Numbered from the stretch's first letter, positions 1 through 9,046 are shown. The stretch is 64,000 nucleotides of DNA from Prauserella cavernicola (GCF_016595675.1 NZ_JAENJH010000004.1:1-64000), one strand, 5' to 3'. Notes: a model not told the origin generated them from the letters alone. Numbers and translations are program-made.

Positions 1-245
1 ACCTGGCCGTGGGGGAGGAGGAGCCGCCGTTGTTGCTGCTGGCCTCGGCCGAGCGGCTCGACCAGAGCGTGGTCACCGAGCTCAAACAGACCCTGCAGGC
101 CCACCGCGGCGACACCCCCGTCCGGCTCAAGCTGATGGGCAAGCAGCGCGAGACCGTGTTCGCGCTCTACGACTACCCCGTCAAGGTCAGCTCGATGCTC
201 ATGGGTGAGCTCAAGGGAATCCCGGGCATCACCGCGGGCGCCTGA
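1..245 (+). CDS. dnaE: DNA polymerase III alpha subunit, C-terminal end (partial)
   Basis: Open at the window edge; only about the last 80 residues are present, ending in TGA at 243-245. The tail (LLLLASAERLDQ, then VVTELKQTLQAHRGDTPVRLKL, ending in a short basic/hydrophobic strand) resembles the C-terminal OB/tau-binding end of actinobacterial replicative DnaE. In that family the segment follows the nucleic-acid-binding OB fold and contacts the clamp loader. No catalytic residues are visible in this fragment. The assignment rests on resemblance of the tail only, so another OB-fold protein is not excluded. It is followed after 47 bp by an unrelated transporter gene on the same strand. Confidence 0.65.
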   Translation, partial: LAVGEEEPPLLLLASAERLDQSVVTELKQTLQAHRGDTPVRLKLMGKQRETVFALYDYPVKVSSMLMGELKGIPGITAGA

Positions 246-292
246 GGCACGTCACCCGGGGTCACCTGCCGGAGCGCGGCAGGGGTCATAAC

Positions 293-1777
293 GTGGAGAG
301 TGTGAGTCAGGACGAGAGCTACGAACCCGATCCGCGCCGGTGGCGGGCACTCGCCGTCACACTCACGGCCGGGTTCATGTCGCTGCTCGACGTCAGCATC
401 GTCAACGTCGCGCTGCCGTCGATCCAGTCCGGTCTCGGCACCTCGATCGCCGGAGCCCAGTGGGTGGTGTCGGGCTACGCGCTCGCGTTCGGGCTCGTGC
501 TCGTCACCGGTGGCAGGCTCGGCGACGCGTTCGGCAGGCGCAGGATGTTCCTCATCGCGCTGTCGGCGTTCATCCTCACCAGCGTGCTGGCCGGCGCTTC
601 GGTCAACGAGACGATGCTCGTGTCCGCGCGGCTGCTGCAGGGCATCGCCGCGGGCATGCTCACCCCGCAGAACAGCGGCCTGATCCAGGAGCTGTTCCGC
701 GGAGCGGAGCGCGGCAGGGCCTTCGGCATGTTCGGCGCCACGGTGGGCATCTCCACCGCGATGGGGCCGGTGCTCGGCGGGCTGATCATCGCCGCGTTCG
801 GCGCCGAGAACGGGTGGCGCTGGGTGTTCTACGTCAACGTGCCCATCGGGCTGGTGGCGCTCGTGCTCGCCGCCCGGCTGCTGCCGAAGGCGCCCCGTTC
901 GACGACGCCGTTGCGCTCGCGGCTGGACTTCGTCGGGATGCTGTTGCTGGGGCTCACCGTGCTCGGCGTCCTGTACCCGCTCGCGCAGTCCGAGCAGGGC
1001 GGCCTGGGCCGCCTGTGGTGGCTCTTCCCGCTCGCCGCGGCATTCGGTTACGCGTTCGTACGGTGGGAGAAGCGGATGCTGAGCAGGCAGTGCTCGCCGG
1101 TGCTCGACCCACGGCTCTACACCGAGACGCCCGGGTATGCGACGGGTGCGTCGATCGGCGCGATCTACTTCTGTGGTTTCGCGGGTATCTGGCTGGTGCT
1201 CGCCATGTTCTTCCAGCAGGGCCTCGGCTTCTCGCCGCTGGAGTCCGGCCTGCTGGTGAGCCCGTTCGCGCTCGGCTCCGCGGTGTCGGCCGCCGTCGCG
1301 GGCAGGCTCGTGCCGCGCTTCGGCAGGTGGCTCACGGTCAGCGGGCTCTGCCTCGTCGCGGTGGGCCTCGGCGCCGTCGCGGTGCTCGTGCCGCTGGTGC
1401 CCCAGCAGACCATCGGCTATGCGATCGCGGCGCCGCTGCTCGTCGCGGGCCTCGGCGGCGGCCTGGTGATCGCGCCCAACACCACGCTCACCCTCGACCG
1501 CGTTCCCACGCGCATGGCGGGTGTGGCGGGCGGTGCGCTGCAGACCGGCCAGCGGCTCGGCACGGCGCTCGGCGTCGCCGTGCTCGGCACCGTCTTCCAC
1601 GCGGGGATCACTGGCCCTGGCGAGAACTATCCCGCCGCGCTGGCGTACGCGATGGCCTGTTCGGTGGCGTTCACGGTCGCCGCGCTGCTGCTCGCCGTGA
1701 TCGACGCGCGCCGGCATCCTCACCGCCGTCTATCGGAGAAGACACCCAGCGTGACGGCCACTGGTCCGTTGGAGTGA
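293..1777 (+). CDS. DHA2-family (14-TM) MFS drug:H+ antiporter
   Basis: A 494-residue polytopic membrane protein of the EmrB/QacA (DHA2) type, expected to export drugs or toxic organic cations by proton antiport across the cytoplasmic membrane. TM1 carries the motif LLDVSIVNVALPSI, typical of DHA2 proteins. The MFS motif A region GGRLGDAFGRRRMF lies in the loop between TM2 and TM3, and the TM5 antiporter motif region is GPVLGGLI. About 14 hydrophobic segments follow. The GTG at 293 is preceded by AGGGG at 281-285 with 7-nt spacing; a second in-frame GTG at 302 is a weaker alternative. No local regulator adjoins it, so the substrate cannot be inferred. Confidence 0.88.
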   Translation: MESVSQDESYEPDPRRWRALAVTLTAGFMSLLDVSIVNVALPSIQSGLGTSIAGAQWVVSGYALAFGLVLVTGGRLGDAFGRRRMFLIALSAFILTSVLAGASVNETMLVSARLLQGIAAGMLTPQNSGLIQELFRGAERGRAFGMFGATVGISTAMGPVLGGLIIAAFGAENGWRWVFYVNVPIGLVALVLAARLLPKAPRSTTPLRSRLDFVGMLLLGLTVLGVLYPLAQSEQGGLGRLWWLFPLAAAFGYAFVRWEKRMLSRQCSPVLDPRLYTETPGYATGASIGAIYFCGFAGIWLVLAMFFQQGLGFSPLESGLLVSPFALGSAVSAAVAGRLVPRFGRWLTVSGLCLVAVGLGAVAVLVPLVPQQTIGYAIAAPLLVAGLGGGLVIAPNTTLTLDRVPTRMAGVAGGALQTGQRLGTALGVAVLGTVFHAGITGPGENYPAALAYAMACSVAFTVAALLLAVIDARRHPHRRLSEKTPSVTATGPLE

Positions 1778-2068
1778 TGTTGACTTGTGTCGGCTGGTTT
1801 CACGGAGAGCGACCGGGTAGACGTTTACTCGTGCCTTCCATGAGGGTTTCGGCTACCTAGTGTGGCAAATCGGTGGATGATCCGGGGATGGGAACGTAAA
1901 CCGAGGAAACGCTGCGTGTTGTTCGGATCCTGGTGGCTCGAACACCCAGAGTGACCCTCACTGATCACGCTGACCGACGGCCGCGGGGGGCCGCCGGCGA
2001 GTACGAAGGCACCACCCGGGTGGGCTCTGGACGGTAGGGGGCCAGGGCCCGCCCGGGTCTGTCCCGCT
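1778..2068. other. Intergenic stretch between convergent genes
   Basis: About 290 bp between the 3' ends of the MFS gene and the sirtuin gene. I see no convincing gene, strong terminator hairpin or RNA. TTGACT at about 1780 is an isolated promoter-like hexamer without a matching -10 at a normal distance. Confidence 0.4.
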
Positions 2069-2821
2069 CTACACGAGAGCGGGCAGCACCTCACCGAGCG
2101 GGCCGCGCAGGACGGCGGCCGCCGGGCTGTCGTACGGGGTCCTCGAGGCATTGCACACGATCACCGTCGCGCCCGCGCTCAGTGCGCTACCCACCAGCCC
2201 CGCGGCCGGATGCACCGTGAGCGAACTGCCTGCCACGAGCAGCAGCTCAGACGACACGGCCTCGGCCCGCGCCCGCTCCAGCACCTCGGCGTCGAGCGCC
2301 TGGCCGAACGAGATCGTCGCCGACTTGAGGATCCCTCCGCAGCGCTCGCACGGCGGATCGACCTCGCCGGCCCGTACGCGGGCCAGCGCCTCACGCATGT
2401 CGCGGCGGTCTGCGCACCCGAGGCACTCGCTCTCGAACATCGTGCCGTGCAGCTCGATCACGCGCGCCGGATCGGAGCCCGCCTTCTGGTGCAGACCGTC
2501 GATGTTCTGCGTGATGACCGCCGAGAGCCGCCCTGCCCGCTCCAGGTCGACGAACACCTGGTGCGCGGCGTTGGGCTTCGCCTCCCAGCCCGGGTGCCGG
2601 ACGCGGCTCTGCCAGCTCGCCCGCCGGACCTCCTCACTGCCGACGTAGGCCTGCAGGTTCGACATCTTCTCGGCCGCCGGGTCCTTGGTCCACACACCGT
2701 TGGGCCCCCGGAAGTCCGGGATACCGGAGTCGGTGGAGATGCCGGCGCCCGTCATGGCCACGATCCGGTCCGCACCCGCCACCAGTTCCCGGGCGTGACT
2801 CAATTCCTCGGCGGTGTCCAT
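2069..2821 (-). CDS. Sir2-family NAD-dependent protein deacylase
   Basis: A 250-residue sirtuin (CobB-like) that removes acyl groups from protein lysines using NAD, releasing nicotinamide and O-acyl-ADP-ribose in the cytoplasm. Seen: the NAD-binding GAGISTDSGIPDFRG near residue 25, the TQNIDGLHQKAG segment, the catalytic ELHG histidine, and two zinc Cys pairs (CLGC and CERC). A later region is GSSLTVHPAAGL. Length is normal for bacterial class III/U sirtuins. ATG at 2821 is the only start giving the complete N-terminus. It is followed on the same strand, 31 bp upstream, by an L,D-transpeptidase gene with no evident functional link. Confidence 0.93.
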   Translation of the reverse strand: MDTAEELSHARELVAGADRIVAMTGAGISTDSGIPDFRGPNGVWTKDPAAEKMSNLQAYVGSEEVRRASWQSRVRHPGWEAKPNAAHQVFVDLERAGRLSAVITQNIDGLHQKAGSDPARVIELHGTMFESECLGCADRRDMREALARVRAGEVDPPCERCGGILKSATISFGQALDAEVLERARAEAVSSELLLVAGSSLTVHPAAGLVGSALSAGATVIVCNASRTPYDSPAAAVLRGPLGEVLPALV

Positions 2822-2852
2822 ACGTCCATGATGCCGTCGAGAGAGGTGGGCG

Positions 2853-4040
2853 TCAGTGCAGCGCGGAGCCCGCCTGCCAGTCCTGCCACGACAGCGACCA
2901 GTCGCCGTAGAGATCCCACACGGGCAGCTGCGGGCCTCCCGAGTTGGTCACCTCCACCACGTCACCGAGACCGAAGCGCTCGAAGAACCACTGCGCGTTC
3001 TCGGCGTTGAGGTTGATGCAGCCGTGCGAGACGTTCGTGCTGCCCTGGGCACCCACGCTGTTCGGGTTCTCGTGCACGAACTCGCCGTCGTTGGAGATCC
3101 GCAGCGACCAGCGCTCCTCGGAGCGGTAGTAGTCGGGATCGCCCTGGCAGACGCCGTAGGTGCAGGAGTCCATCGTGTAGCTGGCCTGCTTGTCGGAGAT
3201 GACGTGCGTGCCCACGTGGGTCGGGGTCTCGTCCTTGCCCATCGAGATCGGCATGGTGCGCACCTGCTGGCCGTTGTGGAAAATCGCCATCTGCGCGGTC
3301 GCGCCGTCGGCTTTCGCCGTCCAGGAATCGTGGACGTGGTAGGTCTCGGTGCGATCCGAGGCTCCGTAGACGCCGTTTCCGAAATCGACTCCGTACACCT
3401 TCGCCGATACCGTCAGCGTGGTTCCCGGCTGCCAGTACTCCTTGGGCCGGTAATGCACGTTCTGGTCGTCGATCCAGTACCAGCCGCCCTCCTGCGCGGG
3501 TTCGGAGACGACGGACAGCTGCTTCTCGACAGCTGCCTTGTCGGTGACCGGCTGGGTGAACTGGAACGAGATCGGCTGTCCCACGCCGACACCCGTGTCG
3601 GCCACCGCGGCGGGACCAGGGATGAGGTTCGGCTCGGCCTGCGCCCTCGGGGTCACGGTGGTGATGGTGCCCCGCTGCTCGGTCTGCTTTCCGTTGTCCC
3701 CCAAAGCGTGTGCGACTACCTCGTAGGTGCTGCCGTAGCCGAGCGGCTCCGTCGAGGTCCACGTCGACGCCGACTCGTCGAGCTCGCCGGACACGGCCCT
3801 CGACGTCTCGGTGTTGACCACCGAGACGTCGCCGAGTTCGCCGTGATCGGCGCGCACCACCACGGGTGTGACGGGACTGGCGCCGGTCGCGCCAGCCTCG
3901 TCGATCGTCACGCTCGCGGCCGGTTTCTCCGCGGTCGTCGTCGGTGTGTTCTCGCCGGTTCCCCCAGTGCTGCAGGACGTCAGCGCGAGTGTCGCCGCGC
4001 CCAGCACCGATGCGAAAAGTAATGCCCTTTTGGGAAGCAT
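2853..4040 (-). CDS. L,D-transpeptidase lipoprotein (Ig-like plus YkuD)
   Basis: A 395-residue cell-envelope enzyme predicted to make 3-3 (DAP-DAP) peptidoglycan cross-links. The signal peptide ends in a lipobox LALTSC, so Cys23 should be lipidated and the protein anchored outside the membrane. Residues about 45-240 form two Ig-like domains as in mycobacterial LdtMt2. The C-terminal YkuD domain has SHGCIN with catalytic Cys341 and upstream THVGTHVI and FVHEN segments. A Trp-rich tail (WDLYGDW, WQDWQ) follows, as in actinobacterial Ldts. ATG at 4040 is preceded by AAGGA five bases upstream. Length and domain order match the Ldt2 class; resistance to classical penicillins is a family trait, not seen here. 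Confidence 0.93.
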   Translation of the reverse strand: MLPKRALLFASVLGAATLALTSCSTGGTGENTPTTTAEKPAASVTIDEAGATGASPVTPVVVRADHGELGDVSVVNTETSRAVSGELDESASTWTSTEPLGYGSTYEVVAHALGDNGKQTEQRGTITTVTPRAQAEPNLIPGPAAVADTGVGVGQPISFQFTQPVTDKAAVEKQLSVVSEPAQEGGWYWIDDQNVHYRPKEYWQPGTTLTVSAKVYGVDFGNGVYGASDRTETYHVHDSWTAKADGATAQMAIFHNGQQVRTMPISMGKDETPTHVGTHVISDKQASYTMDSCTYGVCQGDPDYYRSEERWSLRISNDGEFVHENPNSVGAQGSTNVSHGCINLNAENAQWFFERFGLGDVVEVTNSGGPQLPVWDLYGDWSLSWQDWQAGSALH

Positions 4041-4115
4041 TTTGTCCTTGTTTTATTAATTGAGAGGCCTATTTCACGCAGTGTAGCGGGCTTTTGAATC
4101 CGCTACCGATGGGTA

Positions 4116-4130
4116 ACACTGGTGCAGTGT
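4116..4130. promoter_or_regulatory. Palindromic operator candidate before the acyl-CoA dehydrogenase
   Basis: Perfect inverted repeat ACACTG-GTG-CAGTGT, 36 bp before the acyl-CoA dehydrogenase start. Size and symmetry fit a TetR/GntR-type operator. A second hairpin, GTAGCGG/CCGCTAC at 4083-4106, lies just upstream and could be the tail end of the L,D-transpeptidase leader region. No cognate regulator is adjacent. Confidence 0.45.
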
Positions 4131-4166
4131 GATTGACCCGTTCGCGCCGACCCATGAGGAGGGCCG

Positions 4167-6101
4167 ATGGTCGACCAACCGAAGGTGACGGAGAAACAAG
4201 CCAGGGCCGTCGCCGAGGAAGCGAGGGAGAGCGACTGGCACAAGCCCTCCTTCGCCAAGGAGCTCTACCTCGGCCGCTTCCGGCTGGACCTGGTGCACCC
4301 CCACCCGCGGCAGTCCCGCGAGGACTCCGTGAAGGGGGAGAAGTTCCTGTCCCGCCTGCGGGAGTACTGCGCCACGCTCGATCCCGCCGTGATCGAGCGC
4401 GAGGCCCGCATCCCCGACGAGTACGTGAAGGGCCTGGCCGAGCTCGGCTGCTTCGGCATCAAGATCCCCGAGTCCTACGGCGGGCTCGGGCTGACCCAGG
4501 TCGCCTACAACCAGGCGCTGATGCTCGTCGGCTCGGTGCACTCGACCCTGAGCGTGCTGCTCTCGGCGCACCAGTCGATCGGCGTGCCCGAGCCGCTCAA
4601 GCTCGCGGGCACGCCCGAGCAGAAGGAGCGGTTCCTGCCGCGCTGCGCCAAGGGCGCGGTGTCGGCGTTCCTGCTCACCGAACCCGACGTCGGTTCCGAT
4701 CCCGCGCGGCTGGCCACCTCCGCCGTGCCCACCGACGACGGTGAGGCCTACCTGCTCGACGGCGTGAAGCTGTGGACCACCAATGGTGTGGTCGCCGAGT
4801 TGCTCGTGGTGATGGCCAGGGTGCCGAAGAGTGAGGACCGCAAGGGCGGGGTCACGGCGTTCGTCGTCGAGGCCGACTCACCGGGCATCACGGTGGAGCG
4901 GCGCAACGAGTTCATGGGGCTGCGCGGCATCGAGAACGGCGTCACCCGCTTCCACCAGGTCCGGGTTTCCAAAGAGAACGTGGTCGGCGGTGAGGGCAAG
5001 GGCCTCAGGATCGCGCTCGCGACACTCAACACCGGCAGGCTCTCGGTTCCCGCCTCGTGCGCGGGCACGGCGAAGTGGGCGCTCAAGATCGCCCGCGAGT
5101 GGTCGGGCGAGCGCGTCCAGTGGGGTAAGCCCCTCGGGCGGCACGAGGCGGTGGCGAGCAAGATCTCGTTCGTCGCCGCGACGACGTACGCGCTCGAGGC
5201 CGTGGTGGAGCTCTCGGCGCACATGTCCGACGAGGGCCGCAACGACATCCGCATCGAGGCGGCGCTGGCGAAGCTGTGGGCGAGCGAGATGTCCTGCGTC
5301 GTCGCCGACGAGCTCATGCAGATCCGCGGCGGCAGGGGCTACGAGACGGCCGCGTCGCTCGCCGCGCGGGGGGAGCGGGCGGTGCCGGTGGAGCAGCTCG
5401 TCCGCGACCTGCGCATCAACCGGATCTTCGAGGGTTCGTCGGAGATCATGCGCCTGCTGATCGCACGTGAGGCCGTCGACGCGCACCTGGCGGCGGCGGG
5501 CGATCTCGCCGACGCCGAGGCCGACCTCAAGAGCAAGGCGAGCGCCGCGGCCAAGGCGAGCGGCTTCTACGCGAAGTGGCTGCCGCAGCTGGTCTCGGGC
5601 AAGGGGCAGCTGCCGTCGTCGTTCCGCGAGTTCGGTCCGCTGGCGGCGCATCTGCGGTTCGTGGAGCGCACCGCACGCAAGCTGGCCCGCTCGACCTTCT
5701 ACGGCATGGCGCGCTGGCAGGCCGGGCTGGAGCAGCGACAGGGCTTCCTGGGCCGGATCGTCGACATCGGAGCCGAGCTGTTCGCGATGGCGGCCGCGTG
5801 TGTGCGGGCCGAGCGGCAGCGTGCCGACGACGCGGAGCAGGGTGCGGCGGCCTACGAGCTGGCCGACGTGTTCTGCGAGCAGTCGCGGCTGCGCATCGAG
5901 CGGTTGTTCCATGCGCTGTGGTCCAACACGGACGCCGCTGACGCCGGCCTCACCAGGTCGGTGCTGGACGGGCGCCACACGTGGCTCGAGGACGGCGTGC
6001 TGGACCCCAGCGAGGGCACCGGGCCGTGGATCGCCGACTGGCGAGCGGGGGAGTCCGCCACGGACAACGTGGCCCGCCGCTACCTCCCGCCGACCACCTA
6101 G
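4167..6101 (+). CDS. Acyl-CoA dehydrogenase, long form (FadE type)
   Basis: A 644-residue FAD enzyme expected to catalyse the first alpha-beta desaturation of an acyl-CoA in beta-oxidation. Seen: an N-terminal helical domain (LGCFGIKIPESYGGLG), the beta-barrel flavin/substrate segments LLTEPDVGSDPA and LDGVKLWTTNG, then the C-terminal helical domain with MQIRGGRGYETA and RDLRINRIFEGSSEIMR. Ordinary ACADs are about 380-400 residues; this one has a further ~200 residues after IFEGSSEIMR, as in some actinobacterial FadE and VLCAD-like proteins. ATG at 4167 has GAGGAGGG at 4156-4163. The upstream 15-bp palindrome suggests repression by an unlinked regulator. A dispersed hairpin follows the stop codon. 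Confidence 0.93.
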   Translation: MVDQPKVTEKQARAVAEEARESDWHKPSFAKELYLGRFRLDLVHPHPRQSREDSVKGEKFLSRLREYCATLDPAVIEREARIPDEYVKGLAELGCFGIKIPESYGGLGLTQVAYNQALMLVGSVHSTLSVLLSAHQSIGVPEPLKLAGTPEQKERFLPRCAKGAVSAFLLTEPDVGSDPARLATSAVPTDDGEAYLLDGVKLWTTNGVVAELLVVMARVPKSEDRKGGVTAFVVEADSPGITVERRNEFMGLRGIENGVTRFHQVRVSKENVVGGEGKGLRIALATLNTGRLSVPASCAGTAKWALKIAREWSGERVQWGKPLGRHEAVASKISFVAATTYALEAVVELSAHMSDEGRNDIRIEAALAKLWASEMSCVVADELMQIRGGRGYETAASLAARGERAVPVEQLVRDLRINRIFEGSSEIMRLLIAREAVDAHLAAAGDLADAEADLKSKASAAAKASGFYAKWLPQLVSGKGQLPSSFREFGPLAAHLRFVERTARKLARSTFYGMARWQAGLEQRQGFLGRIVDIGAELFAMAAACVRAERQRADDAEQGAAAYELADVFCEQSRLRIERLFHALWSNTDAADAGLTRSVLDGRHTWLEDGVLDPSEGTGPWIADWRAGESATDNVARRYLPPTT

Positions 6102-6115
6102 GTAGCTGGGCCACA

Positions 6116-6170
6116 TGCGGTGAAGGGCACCTTTACTGCATTGAACGCAGTAAAGGTGCCCTTCACCGCA
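6116..6170. repeat. Dispersed 55-bp palindrome, copy 1
   Basis: Two perfect 24-bp arms (6116-6139 and 6147-6170) separated by a 7-nt loop, ATTGAAC. It lies between the convergent acyl-CoA dehydrogenase and DedA genes. The same hairpin recurs at 32818-32872 and 44680-44732. There is no T-tract on either side, so if it ends transcription it is not a classical intrinsic terminator. Confidence 0.9.
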
Positions 6171-6183
6171 GTCGTCGAGAGGG

Positions 6184-6861
6184 TCAGGAGCCGACCGGCT
6201 CGTCGCCGGCGTCCTGGGTGCCCGCGGGTTCCTTGGTCTGGGACGAAGTCGGCGCGAGCGCCTTCTTCTTCTTGAACCGGATCAGCGCGATCACGGCGAC
6301 CGCGGCGAGCACGCCGACCACGATCAGGCCGCCCGTGCTGAGCATGCCCTCCACGCGCTTGGCCGCCTCACCGAGCGCCGCGCCGATGCTGATGTGCAGC
6401 AGCGACCAGGCCGCCGCGCCGCTCACCACAGCCGGCAGGAACTTGCGGTACGGCAGGCCCGAGGTGCCCGCGGCCGCCGGCGTCAGCGTGCGCACCACCG
6501 GCAGGAACCGCGCGAAGAACACCGCCCACGCGCCTCGTCGTTGCAACACGTCGGTGGCCTTGTCCCACGCGTCGGTGCCGTAGCGCCGGATGAGCTTGGT
6601 GTCGCGCAGGCGTGGACCGAACCGCTTGCCGATGGCGTACCCGATCGAGTCACCGATGCCCGCGCAGACGGTGACGACCGCCCACAGGATCACGAACCTC
6701 GGCACCGTGGTCGCCGTGGTGGCCGCGATCAGCAGCCCCGACTCACCGGGCGCGATGAAGCCGAGCCCGATGGTGCATTCGAGCATGACGAGCAGGCCGG
6801 TCGCGCCGACGAGTGCGGGCTGCGGCAGGTTCTGCAGCCATTCGAGCAGGTCGGTTACCAC
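6184..6861 (-). CDS. DedA-family membrane protein
   Basis: A 225-residue polytopic membrane protein of the DedA/VTT (SNARE-associated) family, members of which act in lipid scrambling or undecaprenyl-phosphate recycling and in pH and membrane homeostasis. Seen: the N-terminal re-entrant region with GLGFIAPGESGLL (equivalent of the conserved E in F/Y-x-x-P-G-E), the GDSIGYAIGKRFG segment, and the signature FFARFLPVVRTLTPAAAGTS with its two arginines. Four to five hydrophobic segments and a charged, Lys-rich C-terminus follow. The GTG start at 6861 is preceded by AGGGGA six bases upstream. A 9-bp inverted repeat (6877-6885/6919-6927) sits in its leader. Confidence 0.9.
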   Translation of the reverse strand: MVTDLLEWLQNLPQPALVGATGLLVMLECTIGLGFIAPGESGLLIAATTATTVPRFVILWAVVTVCAGIGDSIGYAIGKRFGPRLRDTKLIRRYGTDAWDKATDVLQRRGAWAVFFARFLPVVRTLTPAAAGTSGLPYRKFLPAVVSGAAAWSLLHISIGAALGEAAKRVEGMLSTGGLIVVGVLAAVAVIALIRFKKKKALAPTSSQTKEPAGTQDAGDEPVGS

Positions 6862-7002
6862 GTACTATCCCCTTGCCTGTCGTCCCCGGCGGCGCGAGCC
6901 ACGTGCTTGCAACCCCTAGGACGACAGTAGCGCCTGACCGGTTCGCCCTGGCTCGGGGTTTTCCCGGATTTCCCCGGAAAGGCGACGCTCGGTCAGTTCC
7001 GC

Positions 7003-8010
7003 TCAGGACTGACGGGCGAGGACGCTGCTGGCCTCCTGCGCGGCGGGCTGGGCGTTGGCGAGGTGCTCCAGGTTGGCGGGCAGCGTCTCGCCACGGTGGG
7101 CCTTGGTCTGGGCGTAGAGCTTGCCCGCGCGGTAGGACGAGCGCACCAGCGGTCCCGCCATCACACCCGCGAAGCCCAGCTCCTCGGCCGCGGCCGTGTG
7201 CTCGACGAACTCCTCGGGCTTGACCCAGCGGTCCACCGGGTGGTGCCGCGGCGAGGGCCGCAGGTACTGGGTGATGGTGATGATCTCGCAGCCGGCCTCG
7301 ACCAGGTCGCGCATCGCGGCGACGACCTCCTCGGGGGTCTCGCCCATGCCGAGGATGAGGTTGGACTTGGTCACCAGACCCGCCTCGCGGGCCCGCGTGA
7401 TGACCTCGAGCGAGCGCTCGTAGCGGAAGCCGGGGCGGATGCGCTTGAAGATCCGGGGGACCGTCTCGAGGTTGTGCGCGAGCACCTCGGGCGCCGAGCC
7501 GAACACCTCGGCCAGCTGGTCCGGGTCGGCGTTGAAGTCGGGGATCAGCAGCTCGACCCCGGTGCCGGGGTTGAGCTTGTGGATCTGGCGGACGGTCTCG
7601 GCGTAGAGCCACGCGCCGCCGTCCTCGAGGTCGTCGCGCGCGACGCCGGTGACCGTCGAGTAGCGCAGGCCCATCGCCTGGACGCTCTCGGCGACCCTGC
7701 GCGGCTCGTCGCGGTCGAGCTCGGCGGGCTTGCCGGTGTCGATCTGGCAGAAGTCACAGCGACGGGTGCACTGCTCGCCGCCGATGAGGAACGTGGCCTC
7801 GCGGTCCTCCCAGCACTCGTAGATGTTGGGACAGCCGGCCTCCTCACACACGGTGTTGAGGCCTTCGCGGCGCACCAGACCCTTGAGTTCGGTGAACTCC
7901 GGGCCCATGCGCGCCCGGGTCTTGATCCACGACGGCTTCTTCTCGATCGGCGTCTGGCTGTTGCGAACCTCGAGACGCAGCAGCTTCCTACCCTCCGGCA
8001 CAGCAGTCAC
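7003..8010 (-). CDS. lipA: Lipoyl synthase
   Basis: A 335-residue radical-SAM enzyme that inserts two sulfur atoms into octanoyl groups on E2 and GcvH lipoyl domains. The radical-SAM cluster motif is CTRRCDFC; the auxiliary sacrificial [4Fe-4S] cluster motif is [12 protein letters not shown]; the C-terminal R-S-S-Y segment (VRSSYRAG) is present. I choose GTG at 8010. A TAGTGT box at 8018-8023 lies 7 nt before it, fitting a leaderless mRNA, and the resulting N-terminus ([17 protein letters not shown]) aligns with recalled mycobacterial LipA. A longer GTG start at 8019 is in frame. It belongs with lipB, E2 and E3 further right. Confidence 0.97.
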   Translation of the reverse strand: MTAVPEGRKLLRLEVRNSQTPIEKKPSWIKTRARMGPEFTELKGLVRREGLNTVCEEAGCPNIYECWEDREATFLIGGEQCTRRCDFCQIDTGKPAELDRDEPRRVAESVQAMGLRYSTVTGVARDDLEDGGAWLYAETVRQIHKLNPGTGVELLIPDFNADPDQLAEVFGSAPEVLAHNLETVPRIFKRIRPGFRYERSLEVITRAREAGLVTKSNLILGMGETPEEVVAAMRDLVEAGCEIITITQYLRPSPRHHPVDRWVKPEEFVEHTAAAEELGFAGVMAGPLVRSSYRAGKLYAQTKAHRGETLPANLEHLANAQPAAQEASSVLARQS

Positions 8011-8047
8011 GGGCTCCACACTACGCGCCGGAGATCAGCGGATGACG

Positions 8048-9004
8048 CTATGCGGGATCAGGCGTGACGCCCGTCAACTTCGCGGTCAGCTCCCACAGCC
8101 CGGAGCCGGTCGCGGCGTCGCGTGCGGACCGCAACGGAGTGACCACCCTGGGATATCCGCGCAGGCCACCGGGCCCGCGCGGACCGACGTACGTGCCGCC
8201 CGTGATCTCGTGATCGGTGGCGGCCCGCAGCTGCGGCAGCGCACCCATCCGCGCGTTCTGCGCGAGCAGCAGCTCGCCGAGCCGGGTGCCCGTGCCGACG
8301 ACGGTCCTGACGATCGAGGTGGACTGCGAGCGGGCCATCGCCGAGCCGAGTCCGCTGCGGCTGTAACCGGGGTGGGCGGCCACGCTCACCACCGTCTCGT
8401 CCGCCGCGCGCAGGCGGCGGTCGAGTTCGAGCGCGAACGCCTGGTTGGCGAGCTTGGCCTGGGCGTAGGCCGTGGCGGGGTGGTAGCGGCGGCGCTCGAA
8501 GTTCGGGTCAGCGAGGTCGATCGAGCCGCCCGCCGCGACGAGGCTCGAGACGGTGACCACGCGGGGTCGCGTGCCGCCGCGCAGCGCGGGCAGGAGCTGC
8601 CAGGTGAGCGCGGCGTGGCCGAGGTGGTTGGTGCCGAACTGGGTCTCGAACCCGTCACTGGTCAGGCCTCGCGGCGTGCCCATCAGCCCGGCGTTGTTCA
8701 CGAGGACGTCGAGCGAGTCGCCGGTGAGGTCCCTCACCGCGGCTGCCGCGTCGCGCACGGAACCGAGGTCGGCGAGGTCGAGCGAGACGAGCGCGGGTTC
8801 GGTCCCCGCCCTCGCGGCCACCTCGCGCAGCGCCGCGGCGCCCCGGTCGGGGTTGCGGCAGGCGAGCAGCACCCTGGCGCCGTGCTCTGCGAGCACGGTC
8901 GCGGTGCGCAGGCCCAGTCCGGAGTTGGCGCCGGTGACCAGCACGGTGCGACCCGACTGGTCGCCGATGTCGGACTCGCTCCAGTGCGCTCCCGAGGTAA
9001 CCAT
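8048..9004 (-). CDS. Short-chain dehydrogenase/reductase (retinol-dehydrogenase-like)
   Basis: A 318-residue NAD(P)-dependent oxidoreductase of the classical/extended SDR group that includes many actinobacterial 'oxidoreductases' resembling retinol or protochlorophyllide reductases. Seen: the Rossmann glycine motif TGANSGLG, the NNAG motif (VLVNNAGLMG), a catalytic Ser in VVTVSS, and YAQAKLAN (YxxxK). Substrate is unknown. ATG at 9004 has AGGTGG five bases upstream; a GTG at 9013 is an alternative. It lies 37 bp upstream of lipA on the same strand, but lipA appears to have its own promoter. Confidence 0.9.
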   Translation of the reverse strand: MVTSGAHWSESDIGDQSGRTVLVTGANSGLGLRTATVLAEHGARVLLACRNPDRGAAALREVAARAGTEPALVSLDLADLGSVRDAAAAVRDLTGDSLDVLVNNAGLMGTPRGLTSDGFETQFGTNHLGHAALTWQLLPALRGGTRPRVVTVSSLVAAGGSIDLADPNFERRRYHPATAYAQAKLANQAFALELDRRLRAADETVVSVAAHPGYSRSGLGSAMARSQSTSIVRTVVGTGTRLGELLLAQNARMGALPQLRAATDHEITGGTYVGPRGPGGLRGYPRVVTPLRSARDAATGSGLWELTAKLTGVTPDPA

Positions 9005-9046
9005 GCCGACCACCTAACTACACGTGTTGGCCTGGCGCCAAGACCG

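Noticed and set aside
173-1723. Long antisense open frame opposite the MFS gene, and similar long antisense frames opposite many genes
   Set aside because: Arg/Pro/His-rich low-complexity translations produced by G/C-biased codons on the other strand; no domains, and the opposite strand carries a recognised gene.
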